Shown here: in pieces, positions 28,428-36,425 of the stretch
How positions within the stretch are numbered: position 1 is the first letter of the stretch
Layout: the number at the start of each line of letters is the position of its first letter
From: Mycolicibacterium elephantis DSM 44368
GTDB lineage: Bacteria > Actinomycetota > Actinomycetes > Mycobacteriales > Mycobacteriaceae
Length of the DNA: 64,000 nt
Direction of reading: 5' to 3'
Assembly: GCF_004014805.1 (NCBI RefSeq)
Contig: NZ_ATDN01000014.1
Coordinates: forward strand, 1-64,000
The notes under the pieces: generated by a model
The model's input: the letters and a program-made list of their open reading frames with translations, nothing else
The model's database searches: none
What the model was told of the DNA's origin: nothing
Translations under genes and position numbers: made by a program

Positions 28428-29846
28428 ATGACCGCTCGGCGCAAGGCCATCATCCTGATGTCCTGCTGCCTGAGCCTGCTGATCGTGTCGATGGACGCGA
28501 CGATCGTCAACGTCGCGATCCCCAGCATCCGCGACGACCTCAACGCGTCCGCCTCGCAGCTGCAGTGGATCGTCGACATCTACACCCTCGTGCTGGCGTC
28601 GTTGTTGTTGCTGTCCGGGGCCGCCGCGGATCGGTTCGGCCGCAGGCGCACCTATCAGCTCGGTTTGACGGTGTTCGCGCTGGCATCGTTGCTGTGCAGC
28701 GTCGCACCGAACATCGAGACGCTGATCGCGGCGCGTCTGCTTCAGGCCATCGGCGGTTCGATGTTGAACCCGGTGGCGATGTCGATCATCACGCAGGTGT
28801 TCACCGGCCGCGTGGAGCGGGCCCGCGCGATCGGCATCTGGGGTGGGGTGGTCGGCATCTCGATGGCACTCGGTCCGATCGTCGGCGGTGCGCTGATCGA
28901 GTTCGTCGGCTGGCGTTCGGTGTTCTGGATCAACCTGCCGATCTGTGCGGTGGCCATCGCGTTGACGGCGATCTTTGTGCCCGAATCGAAGTCGGTGACG
29001 CTGCGCGACGTCGACCCGGTCGGCCAGGGCCTGGGCATGGCCTTCCTGTTCGGCATCGTCTATGTGCTCATCGAATGCCCGGTGATGGGCTGGACCGCGG
29101 GCCGCACCATCGCGGTGCTGGTCGCGGCGACGCTGGCTCTCGCAGGTTTCCTGCTGTGGGAGGCCCGCCGTCGCGACCCGTTCATCGACCTGCGGTTCTT
29201 CCGCAGCATCCCGTTCACTTCGGCCACCGTGATCGCGGTGTGCGCCTTCGCCGCGTGGGGCGCCTTCCTGTTCATGATGTCGCTGTACCTGCAGGGCGAA
29301 CGCGGCTTCTCCGCCCTGCACACCGGCTTGATCTACCTGCCGATCGCCATTGGCGCGCTGGTGTTTTCGCCGTTGTCCGGCCGCATGGTGGGGCGGTTCG
29401 GCAGTCGACCGTCGCTGCTGATCTCGGGCGCGTTGATCGCGCTGGCGGCGCTGATGCTGACCCGGCTCAGCGCCGCCACCCCGGTCTGGCACATGCTGGT
29501 CATCTTCGCCGTGTTCGGCATCGGCTTCTCGATGGTCAACGCGCCGGTGACCAACGCCGCGGTCAGCGGCATGCCGACCGACCGGGCGGGCGCCGCGTCG
29601 GCGATCGCGTCGACCAGTCGGCAGGTCGGGGTGAGTATCGGTGTGGCCCTGTGTGGTTCGGTGGCGGGGCCGGCGCTGGCGGCCGCGGGCGCTGACTTCG
29701 CCGCGGCGGCCCGGCCGCTGTGGTTCATCTGTACGGTCTTCGGGCTTGTCATCGCGGGCCTGGGCCTGTACTCGACGTCCGAACGCGCGTTGTGTTCGGC
29801 TGAGCGGCTTGCCCCGCTGATCGCCGAACCCGAAGCCGCGAAATAG
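28428..29846 (+). CDS. MFS drug exporter of the DHA2 (EmrB/QacA) type (472 aa)
   Basis: Proton-driven multidrug exporter with about 14 membrane segments. Diagnostic motifs are the DHA2 start LIVSMDATIVNVAIPSI (motif D1), the loop-2 motif A ADRFGRRRTYQLG, and motif C-like GGVVGISMALGPIVGG in helix 5. The ATG at 28428 is preferred because the codons above it lie inside the palindrome. No regulator gene lies beside it. The next gene is convergent, 41 bases downstream. Confidence 0.9.
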   Translation: MTARRKAIILMSCCLSLLIVSMDATIVNVAIPSIRDDLNASASQLQWIVDIYTLVLASLLLLSGAAADRFGRRRTYQLGLTVFALASLLCSVAPNIETLIAARLLQAIGGSMLNPVAMSIITQVFTGRVERARAIGIWGGVVGISMALGPIVGGALIEFVGWRSVFWINLPICAVAIALTAIFVPESKSVTLRDVDPVGQGLGMAFLFGIVYVLIECPVMGWTAGRTIAVLVAATLALAGFLLWEARRRDPFIDLRFFRSIPFTSATVIAVCAFAAWGAFLFMMSLYLQGERGFSALHTGLIYLPIAIGALVFSPLSGRMVGRFGSRPSLLISGALIALAALMLTRLSAATPVWHMLVIFAVFGIGFSMVNAPVTNAAVSGMPTDRAGAASAIASTSRQVGVSIGVALCGSVAGPALAAAGADFAAAARPLWFICTVFGLVIAGLGLYSTSERALCSAERLAPLIAEPEAAK

Positions 29847-29887
29847 CATTCCAGGTCGTTGAGCGCCCGGTTTCGCAGCCCTGGCTG

Positions 29888-31459
29888 CTATCTGGGCACA
29901 GCCTCCAGCACCGCCATCGCGGCGTTGTGCCCGCCGATACCCGACACCGCACCACCCCGCCGGGAACCTGAGCCGCACAACAAGATCCGCTCGTGCGCGG
30001 TCGCCACGCCCCAGCGGCGCGCCGGCGTGTCCAGAGGCTCGTCATCCTCGGCGAACGGCCAGGACAACGCGCCGTGGAAGATGTTTCCCGCGGTCATTCC
30101 CAGCGACTGCTCCAGGTCGGCCGTCGTCTTGGTCTCGATGCACAGCCGCCCCGCGGAGTCTTCCATCAACACATCTTGAATAGGTTCGGCCAGCACGGAA
30201 TTCAAGGAGTTCAGCGCGGCGGAGGTCAGCGCGTCCCGCATCCGGTCGGGTCCGCCCGAGGCGATCAAGCCGTGCGGGGTGTGCAGCCCGAACACCGTCA
30301 TCGTCTGCGCACCCGAGGCGCGCAACTCGTCGGACAGGATCGACGGATCGGTCAGCGAATGACAGTAGATCTCGCATGGCAGCGGATCGGGAACCAGCCC
30401 GTGGCTCGCGCGCATGTGTGCCGAATCCAGTTGCCGCAGCGTCTCGTTGATGTGAAACGTCCCACCGAACGCCTGCTCGGCGGAGACGCTGTCGTCGCGC
30501 AACCGCGGCAGCCGGTGCAGCATCAGGTTGACCTTGACCTGCGCCCCGGGCGCCAGCGCGGGCTCGGGCTCGCCGAGCAGCCGCGCCAGCACCGCAGGTG
30601 TCACGTTGGCCAACACCACGTCGGCGTGCACCCGATGCTCGTCGCCGTCGCGGCGGTAGCGCACCTGCCCATCGGGGTCGATCGCAAAAACCTCTGCGCC
30701 GCAGATGATTTCCGCACCATGGCCAGCGGCCGCAGCGGCCAGCGCACCGCTGACCGCGCCCATCCCGCCGACCGGCACATCCCAGTCGCCGGTGCCGCCG
30801 CCGAGCAGGTGGTACAGGAAGCAGACGTTCTGGATCAACGACGGATCGTCGGTGCGCGCGAACGTGCCGATCAACGCGTCGGTGGCGATGACCCCGCGCA
30901 CCAGATCATGAGACACCGCATCGGTGATCGCATGCCCGATCGGTTCCTCGAGCATCATCTGCCAGGCACCGTCGTCGCCGACGAGCTCGCGGGCCTGCCC
31001 GCGCGTCATCAGCGGCTGCAAGAGCGTGGGCCACAACCGTGATGTGACGGCACCGCAACGCTCGTATAACTCCGCGAAGCCCGCCTCGTCGGCCGCCGCA
31101 CCGACCGCGTCGAACGTCGACGTCGGCCCGACCAGCAGGCCCGTCCGCCCGCCGGTCGCCGGGTCAGGCGTGTAGGACGAATAGCGGCGACGCACCAGCC
31201 GCACCCGAGCGGAGAGGTCCTCTATTACGCGGCGGGGCAGCAGGCTGACCAGATACGAGTAGCGGGACAACCGGGCGTCGACGCCGTCGAAGGCATGGGC
31301 GGACACCGCCGCGCCGCCGACGTGGTCGAGGCGCTCCAGTACCTGCACCCGGCGGCCGGCGCGCGCCAAATAGGCCGCGGCCACCAGGCCGTTGTGCCCG
31401 CCGCCGACGACGACGGCGTCATATTTCGCCGCCGGTGCGGCTCCGGCGTCGGATGTCAC
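29888..31459 (-). CDS. FAD-dependent phytoene-desaturase-like oxidoreductase (Rv0897c-like, 523 aa)
   Basis: Flavoprotein of the CrtI/amine-oxidase superfamily. The dinucleotide-binding motif is DAVVVGGGHNGLVAAAYLARAG at residues 14-35, followed by the family's ERLDHVGGAAVS. The C-terminal FAD-closing segment is LLCGSGSRRGGAVSGIGGHNAAMAVLE. Other carotenoid genes are absent here, so carotenoid desaturation cannot be claimed; the related M. tuberculosis gene has no defined substrate. It lies three bases downstream of the DUF2630 gene on the same strand, so the two are one unit. Confidence 0.87.
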   Translation of the reverse strand: MTSDAGAAPAAKYDAVVVGGGHNGLVAAAYLARAGRRVQVLERLDHVGGAAVSAHAFDGVDARLSRYSYLVSLLPRRVIEDLSARVRLVRRRYSSYTPDPATGGRTGLLVGPTSTFDAVGAAADEAGFAELYERCGAVTSRLWPTLLQPLMTRGQARELVGDDGAWQMMLEEPIGHAITDAVSHDLVRGVIATDALIGTFARTDDPSLIQNVCFLYHLLGGGTGDWDVPVGGMGAVSGALAAAAAGHGAEIICGAEVFAIDPDGQVRYRRDGDEHRVHADVVLANVTPAVLARLLGEPEPALAPGAQVKVNLMLHRLPRLRDDSVSAEQAFGGTFHINETLRQLDSAHMRASHGLVPDPLPCEIYCHSLTDPSILSDELRASGAQTMTVFGLHTPHGLIASGGPDRMRDALTSAALNSLNSVLAEPIQDVLMEDSAGRLCIETKTTADLEQSLGMTAGNIFHGALSWPFAEDDEPLDTPARRWGVATAHERILLCGSGSRRGGAVSGIGGHNAAMAVLEAVPR

Positions 31460-31462
31460 AGC

Positions 31463-31711
31463 TCAGCCGAGATAGCCTTCGACCTCGTCCGGAGGACGGA
31501 TCTGAGCCTCGCGGGGATCGCCGCCGGACTCGCGCAACGCCCGTCGCTGCCGCAGCAGATCCCAGCACTGGTCGAGCGCGATCTCCAACGCGCGCAGCCG
31601 TTGGTGCTCCTCGGACTCGTCGATCTCACGGTGCTGAAGCTTGCTGCGCAGCTCCTGCTCCTCGGCGACAAGCTTGTTGACCTGAGCCAGAATGTCGTGG
31701 TCCGTAGTCAC
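31463..31711 (-). CDS. DUF2630 small coiled-coil protein (Rv0898c-like, 82 aa)
   Basis: Small charged, almost fully helical protein: ILAQVNKLVAEEQELRSKLQ, then EEHQRLRALEIALDQCWDLLRQRRALR, then a loose acidic tail. This is the DUF2630 pattern, unknown in function. Start is GTG at 31709-31711 (TTDHD); the open frame above it crosses into the divergent FKBP promoter. It is co-transcribed with the oxidoreductase gene. The gap to the FKBP gene is only 31 bases, so the two divergent promoters overlap. Confidence 0.85.
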   Translation of the reverse strand: MTTDHDILAQVNKLVAEEQELRSKLQHREIDESEEHQRLRALEIALDQCWDLLRQRRALRESGGDPREAQIRPPDEVEGYLG

Positions 31712-31742
31712 CGGTCCAGTCTGCCCGACTAGCGTGGAAGCG

Positions 31743-32117
31743 GTGAGTGCAACTTCAGGGCAGAAGCCCGAGATCGAGTTTCCCGACGGACCACCACCGG
31801 CGGACCTGGTCATCACCGACCTGGTCGTCGGCGACGGTGCGGAGGCGGTGCCCGGCGGGACCGTCGAAGTGCATTACGTCGGCGTCGAGTTCGACACCGG
31901 CGACGAGTTCGACAGCTCGTGGGGTCGCGGCGAGTCGATCGAGTTTCCGCTGCGCGGGCTGATCCAGGGCTGGCAGGACGGCATCCCCGGGATGAGGGTC
32001 GGTGGCCGTCGTCAACTCGTCATCCCGCCCGAGCAGGCCTACGGTCCCGCCGGCGGTGGGCACCGGTTGTCCGGCAAGACGCTGATCTTCGTCATCGACC
32101 TGCTGGCCACCCGCTAG
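31743..32117 (+). CDS. FKBP-type peptidyl-prolyl isomerase (124 aa)
   Basis: Cytoplasmic proline isomerase; no signal peptide. The single FKBP domain has VEVHYVGVEFDTGDEFDSSWGRG, then the active-site segment LIQGWQDGIPGMRVGGRRQLVIPPEQAYG and the final strand TLIFVIDLLA. Residues that line the FKBP pocket (Tyr, Phe, Asp, Trp) are kept. Start is GTG at 31743. Its stop codon TAG lies inside a very long palindrome shared with the convergent prrB stop. Confidence 0.92.
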   Translation: MSATSGQKPEIEFPDGPPPADLVITDLVVGDGAEAVPGGTVEVHYVGVEFDTGDEFDSSWGRGESIEFPLRGLIQGWQDGIPGMRVGGRRQLVIPPEQAYGPAGGGHRLSGKTLIFVIDLLATR

Positions 32118-32197
32118 GTTCCCGCGAACGTTCCTTACCACTCGAACATTCGTCGAAATTTCGAGTGGTAAGGAACGTTCGCGCGGAAGGAACCTAG
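32114..32197. terminator. 84-base near-perfect palindrome over the FKBP and prrB stop codons
   Basis: Inner arms 32123-32146 and 32160-32183 are exact reverse complements over 24 bases with a 13-base loop. Outer arms CTAGGTTCC (32114-32122) and GGAACCTAG (32189-32197) also pair exactly, with five unpaired bases on the right. The outer arms contain both stop codons of the convergent genes. The most likely role is a two-way terminator; such symmetry could also be a protein-binding or recombination site. No U-tract follows. Confidence 0.8.
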
Positions 32198-33540
32198 TCC
32201 CGCACCCCGGGTAGCTTCAGCAACAACCGGGCGCCACCGAGCGGGCTTTCGGTCAAAGTCGCCGTGCCACCGTGCAATTCGGCTTGCTGGGCGACCAGCG
32301 CCAGGCCGAGTCCCGAGCCGGAGTGCGACGCCGTCGACCCGCGGGAGAACCGGTCGAACACGACGTCGCGCTCTTCCTCGGGAACACCGACCCCGTCGTC
32401 GTCGATGGCGATCTCCACGCCCTCACGCGAGCTGACCGCCGACAGCTGCACCCTGGTCGCGCCGCCGTGCTTGACCGCGTTGGCGATCGCGTTGTCCACC
32501 GCGAGCCGCAGCCCGGCGGGCAGGCCGACGATGATCACCGTCGGCGCGGGCACCAACGACACGTCGAGATCGGGATACACCCGCATCGCGTCGTGGGCGG
32601 CGCGGTCGAGCAATTCGGTGATGTCGACGGGCACATGGTCATCCGACGTCGACAGTTCGCCCTGCGCCAGCCGTTCCAGCGCGCTGAGTGTGGCCTCGAT
32701 GCGCGATTGGGTGCGGATGACGTCGTTCACGACCTCTTTGCGTTGCTCCTCGGGCAGATCCAGGGTGGCGAGCACCTCGAGGTTGGTGCGCATCGCGGTC
32801 AGCGGGGTGCGGAGTTCGTGCGCGGACACCGACGCGAAATCGCGGGCCGACGCCAGCGCGGCCTTGGTTCGGTCCTGCTCGTTCCAGATGCGCTGCAGCA
32901 TGCCCTTCATGGCATCGGCGATCTCGACCGCCTCGGTGGCGCCGCGGACGTCGATGTCCGGATCGGCGTCTCCGGCGTCGATGGCCCCGGTCTGCTGCGC
33001 CAGCCGTTTGAACGGACGCACCGCGAACGCGGCCAGCACCCAACCCCCGAGCGTCGCCGCGCCGATCGCCAGCGTGCAGATGATGATCACCCGCCGATGC
33101 AGGTTGTTGATGTCGGCGATGGTCGCGTCGTAGGTGGCGCCGACGGCCACCGACATCGGGCCGGGGTAGTAGGGGATGTCGACCGTGCGCACGCGGTAGC
33201 GCACCCCGTCGACGTAGGTGTCGGCATAGCCGGAATCCAGCGGCGGCAGTACGACGTCGGAGTTGGACGCCACCTGGTCGCCGCGCCGCACGGTGATCAC
33301 GACGTCCTGGTTGTTCGGCGACTTGGGGATCTCCTCGAGACCCTGCGGTAGCAGCGGGATCACGAACCCGGCTGCCTCGTCCAGGCGGCGGTCCAGCCGC
33401 TCGTTCCACGCGTCGGTGATACCGAACCACACCACCGTCCCCGCGATGACGACGACGATCGCGGCCGCGATAGCACTGGTGAACGCCACGCGTTGACGCA
33501 GTGAGGGAGTCCGCCGGAAGATCCGGGACAACAGGTCCAT
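32194..33540 (-). CDS. prrB: Sensor histidine kinase PrrB (448 aa)
   Basis: Membrane kinase of the PrrA/PrrB two-component system, essential in M. tuberculosis and linked to early intracellular growth and nitrogen/redox response. Two membrane segments (about residues 18-40 and 150-170) enclose a sensor region of about 110 residues; a HAMP domain follows (AVRPFKRLAQQTGAIDAG). The phosphorylated histidine is in SAHELRTPLTAM, and the ATPase boxes are NAIANAVKHGG (N), IDDDGVGVPEEE (G1) and GSGLGLALV (G2). The ATG at 33540 overlaps the prrA stop as TGATG; a GTG one codon earlier is also possible. Length fits Rv0902c. Confidence 0.95.
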   Translation of the reverse strand: MDLLSRIFRRTPSLRQRVAFTSAIAAAIVVVIAGTVVWFGITDAWNERLDRRLDEAAGFVIPLLPQGLEEIPKSPNNQDVVITVRRGDQVASNSDVVLPPLDSGYADTYVDGVRYRVRTVDIPYYPGPMSVAVGATYDATIADINNLHRRVIIICTLAIGAATLGGWVLAAFAVRPFKRLAQQTGAIDAGDADPDIDVRGATEAVEIADAMKGMLQRIWNEQDRTKAALASARDFASVSAHELRTPLTAMRTNLEVLATLDLPEEQRKEVVNDVIRTQSRIEATLSALERLAQGELSTSDDHVPVDITELLDRAAHDAMRVYPDLDVSLVPAPTVIIVGLPAGLRLAVDNAIANAVKHGGATRVQLSAVSSREGVEIAIDDDGVGVPEEERDVVFDRFSRGSTASHSGSGLGLALVAQQAELHGGTATLTESPLGGARLLLKLPGVRD

Positions 33541-34241
33541 CACTGTGTCCGCAGGACAAACCCCACGCCACGCACGGTGTGCAGAAGCCGAGGCGCGCCG
33601 CCGGCCTCCAGCTTGCGGCGCAGGTAGCCGATGAACACGTCGACGACGTTGGTGTCAGCGGCGAAGTCATAGCCCCACACCAGCTCGAGCAGCTGCGCCC
33701 GCGACAGCACCGCGGTCTTGTGCTCGGCCAGCACGGCCAGCAGGTCGAATTCGCGCTTGGTCAGGTCGACGTCGACGCCGTTGACGCGCGCCCTGCGGCC
33801 GGGGATGTCGACCTCCAGCGGGCCGACCTGGATGGTCTCCGAGGAGAACGTCGCCGTCGAGCCGCGCCGGCGCAGCAGCGCCTTCACCCGCGCGACCAGT
33901 TCGGCCAGCACGAACGGTTTGACCAGGTAGTCGTCTGCCCCGGCCTCCAGCCCGGCGACCCGGTCGTCGACCGAACTGCGCGCCGACAGCACGCAGACCG
34001 GGACGTCGTTGTCCATCGCGCGCAGGGCGGTGACCACGCTGACTCCGTCCAGCACCGGCATGTTGATGTCGAGCACGATCGCGTCCGGCCTGGTCTCTGT
34101 CGCGCTGCGCAGCGCTTCCGCGCCGTCGACAGCGGTCGCCACGTCGAACCCGGACAACCGCAGGCCGCGCTCGAGCGAGGCCAGCACGTCGGGGTCGTCG
34201 TCCACCACGAGCACCCGGGGCGATGCAGCAGCACTTTCCAT
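33540..34241 (-). CDS. prrA: Response regulator PrrA (233 aa)
   Basis: OmpR-type transcription regulator. The receiver domain begins [18 protein letters not shown], with phosphoacceptor Asp58 in [10 protein letters not shown] and the conserved lysine in YLVKPF. The winged-helix DNA-binding domain follows from about residue 140 ([18 protein letters not shown] to LRRKLEAGG...[13 protein letters not shown]). Nearly identical in pattern and length to Rv0903c. The start [11 protein letters not shown] at 34239-34241 fits; the frame above is open but intergenic. It is first in the prrA-prrB operon and divergent from an ABC exporter gene. Confidence 0.95.
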   Translation of the reverse strand: MESAAASPRVLVVDDDPDVLASLERGLRLSGFDVATAVDGAEALRSATETRPDAIVLDINMPVLDGVSVVTALRAMDNDVPVCVLSARSSVDDRVAGLEAGADDYLVKPFVLAELVARVKALLRRRGSTATFSSETIQVGPLEVDIPGRRARVNGVDVDLTKREFDLLAVLAEHKTAVLSRAQLLELVWGYDFAADTNVVDVFIGYLRRKLEAGGAPRLLHTVRGVGFVLRTQ

Positions 34242-34380
34242 ATCCACAATCTTGCCTGAAACGACGGGCGAACCGCGGGAAGCTGCGCATTCGGCCCGGC
34301 TGATCTGCGCCGATACGGCCCGCCACGCCGCCCGCCGGAACATTTGACCTCATCTTTTGTTGAGGTTCTACGGTGAATTC

Positions 34381-36303
34381 ATGAGTATCGAGACGGTTGC
34401 CCGGCAAACCCTGTACCGGCAGGCGCACGCTCGCGGCGGCGACCTGCGCTCGCTGGCCAACCGGACGCTGCTGCGGCGGATCTGGCGGTTCGCGCAGCGC
34501 CATCACCGCAAACTGTGGGTGTTCGTCGCCGCCAGCGTGGTGAGCGCGCTGCTCACCGTGGCGACGCCGCTGCTGGCGGGCAAGGTGGTCGACGCGATCG
34601 TCGACGGGTCCGCGCCGCGCGTCGTGGTGCTGCTGGCGGCCGTGATCGCGCTCGTTGCCGTCGCGGAGGCGGCGGTGACGTTGGGGACGCGTTGGCTGTC
34701 GTCGAACATCGGGGAAGGGCTGATCTTCGACCTGCGCACCGCGGTGTTCGACCACGTGCAGAGGATGCCGATCGCGTTCTTCACCCGCACCCGCACCGGC
34801 GCGCTGGTAAGCCGGTTGGGCAACGACGTGATCGGTGCCCAGCGAGCATTCTCCGACACGCTGTCGGGCATCGTGTCCAACGTCGTGACGCTGACGTTGA
34901 CGCTGGCGGTGATGCTGTCGATCTCGTGGCAGGTCACGCTGCTCTCGCTGTTGTTGATGCCGCTCTTCACCGTGCCCGCGCGACGCATTGGCGCCAAGAT
35001 GGCGGACTTGTCGCGTGAGAAGACAATTCACAACGCGACGATGAACACCCAGATGACAGAACGGTTTTCCGCACCGGGAGCGACGTTGGTGAAGCTGTTC
35101 GGCAGCCCGGCGACCGAATCCCAGGAGTTCGCCGTTCGCGCCGGGCGGGTGCGCGACATCGGGGTGAAAACCACGATGCTGCAGTCGGTGTTCATGAACT
35201 CGCTGACCCTGATGTCGGCGTTGGCGCTGGCGTTGGTGTATGGGCTCGGCGGGTGGCTGGCCATCGGCGGGCACCTGCAGGCGGGTGCGATCGTGGCGCT
35301 GGCGCTGCTGTTGACGCGGCTGTACGCGCCGTTGACGGCGCTGGCCAGCGCGCACGTCGAAATCGCCAGTGCGCTGGTCTCTTTCGAGCGGGTCTTCGAG
35401 GTGCTCGACCTTGTCCCACTGATTCAGGAGCGCCGCGACGCCGTCGACGTGCCCGCAGGCCCGGTCACGGTCGAGTTCCGCGACGTGCGGTTCTCCTACC
35501 CGTCCGCCGACAAGGTGTCGCTGGCCTCGCTGGAGGAGGTCGCGGTGCTGGACACCCGCGGCGGAGACGAAGTGCTGCACGGTGTTTCGTTCACCGCGCA
35601 ACCGGGCCAGGTGGTCGCGTTGGTCGGGTCGTCGGGTGCGGGCAAGTCGACGATCGCGTCGCTGCTCGCCCGGCTCTACGACGTCGGAGCCGCGGACGCG
35701 GCGACATCGGACAAAGGCTCGGGATCCATCAAATTGAACGGCATCGATGTGCGCGACGTGACGTTCGCGTCGTTGCAGGACACCGTCGGGGTCGTCACCC
35801 AGGACGGGCACCTGTTCCACGAGTCGATCCGGTCGAACCTGCGGCTCGCCGCCCCCGACGCCACCGACGCGCAGCTGTGGGACGCGCTCGAACGCGCCCG
35901 GCTGGCCGATGTCGTGGCCGCCATGCCCGACGGGCTCGACACCGTGGTGGGGGAGCGCGGCTATCGGCTCTCCGGCGGGCAGCGGCAACGGCTCACCATC
36001 GCGCGCCTGCTGCTGGGCTCGCCGCGGGTGGTGGTGCTCGACGAGGCCACCGCATCGCTGGACTCGTCGTCGGAGGCCGCCGTCCAGCAAGCGCTCGACG
36101 AGGCGCTGGCGGGACGGACCTCGATCGTGATCGCCCACCGGCTGTCCACGGTGCGCGCGGCCGACGTGATCCTCGTCGTCGAGGACGGCCGCATCGTCGA
36201 GCAGGGCAGCCACGACGAGCTACTGGCCCGGGGCGGGCGCTACGCCGAGCTGTACGAGACCCAGTTCGGCGACCAGGCCGTGCGGGAGTGGCCTGCCGCA
36301 TGA
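34381..36303 (+). CDS. ABC exporter, fused membrane and ATPase domains (640 aa)
   Basis: Half-transporter of the MsbA/multidrug type. Six membrane helices in residues about 45-325, then the nucleotide-binding domain: Walker A GSSGAGKST, Q-loop GVVTQDGHLF, signature RLSGGQRQRL, Walker B VVVLDEATAS with the catalytic Glu, and switch His in VIAHRLS. Between about residues 365 and 400 the ATPase domain has an extra loop (DKVSLASLEEVAVLDTRGGDE) that splits the usual first strands. All catalytic residues are present, so a homodimer is likely. ATG at 34381. A short dyad ACCTCA/TGAGGT lies 15-35 bases upstream. It is divergent from prrA. Confidence 0.9.
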   Translation: MSIETVARQTLYRQAHARGGDLRSLANRTLLRRIWRFAQRHHRKLWVFVAASVVSALLTVATPLLAGKVVDAIVDGSAPRVVVLLAAVIALVAVAEAAVTLGTRWLSSNIGEGLIFDLRTAVFDHVQRMPIAFFTRTRTGALVSRLGNDVIGAQRAFSDTLSGIVSNVVTLTLTLAVMLSISWQVTLLSLLLMPLFTVPARRIGAKMADLSREKTIHNATMNTQMTERFSAPGATLVKLFGSPATESQEFAVRAGRVRDIGVKTTMLQSVFMNSLTLMSALALALVYGLGGWLAIGGHLQAGAIVALALLLTRLYAPLTALASAHVEIASALVSFERVFEVLDLVPLIQERRDAVDVPAGPVTVEFRDVRFSYPSADKVSLASLEEVAVLDTRGGDEVLHGVSFTAQPGQVVALVGSSGAGKSTIASLLARLYDVGAADAATSDKGSGSIKLNGIDVRDVTFASLQDTVGVVTQDGHLFHESIRSNLRLAAPDATDAQLWDALERARLADVVAAMPDGLDTVVGERGYRLSGGQRQRLTIARLLLGSPRVVVLDEATASLDSSSEAAVQQALDEALAGRTSIVIAHRLSTVRAADVILVVEDGRIVEQGSHDELLARGGRYAELYETQFGDQAVREWPAA

Positions 36304-36314
36304 CCCCCGTATTC

Positions 36315-36378
36315 CGCCGAGATCGACGTTTTGCACGTTCTTACTCGACTTTTCCCGCCCGTTTGTCCCTTTCGGCGA
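36315..36378 (+). repeat. Dispersed intergenic repeat (plus-strand copy)
   Basis: Counterpart of 5480-5533, which is inverted. Shared blocks in order are CGCCGAGATCGACGT, TACTCG and CCCGTTTGTCCCT. The 13-mer ATCGACGTTTTGC also occurs at 3466-3478. It fills the gap between the first ABC exporter and the following ABC gene pair. Confidence 0.7.
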
Positions 36379-36425
36379 GCTGGCGTAGGGGTTAACCGGT
36401 TGCTGCCCATGGGAAGATCTACCAA

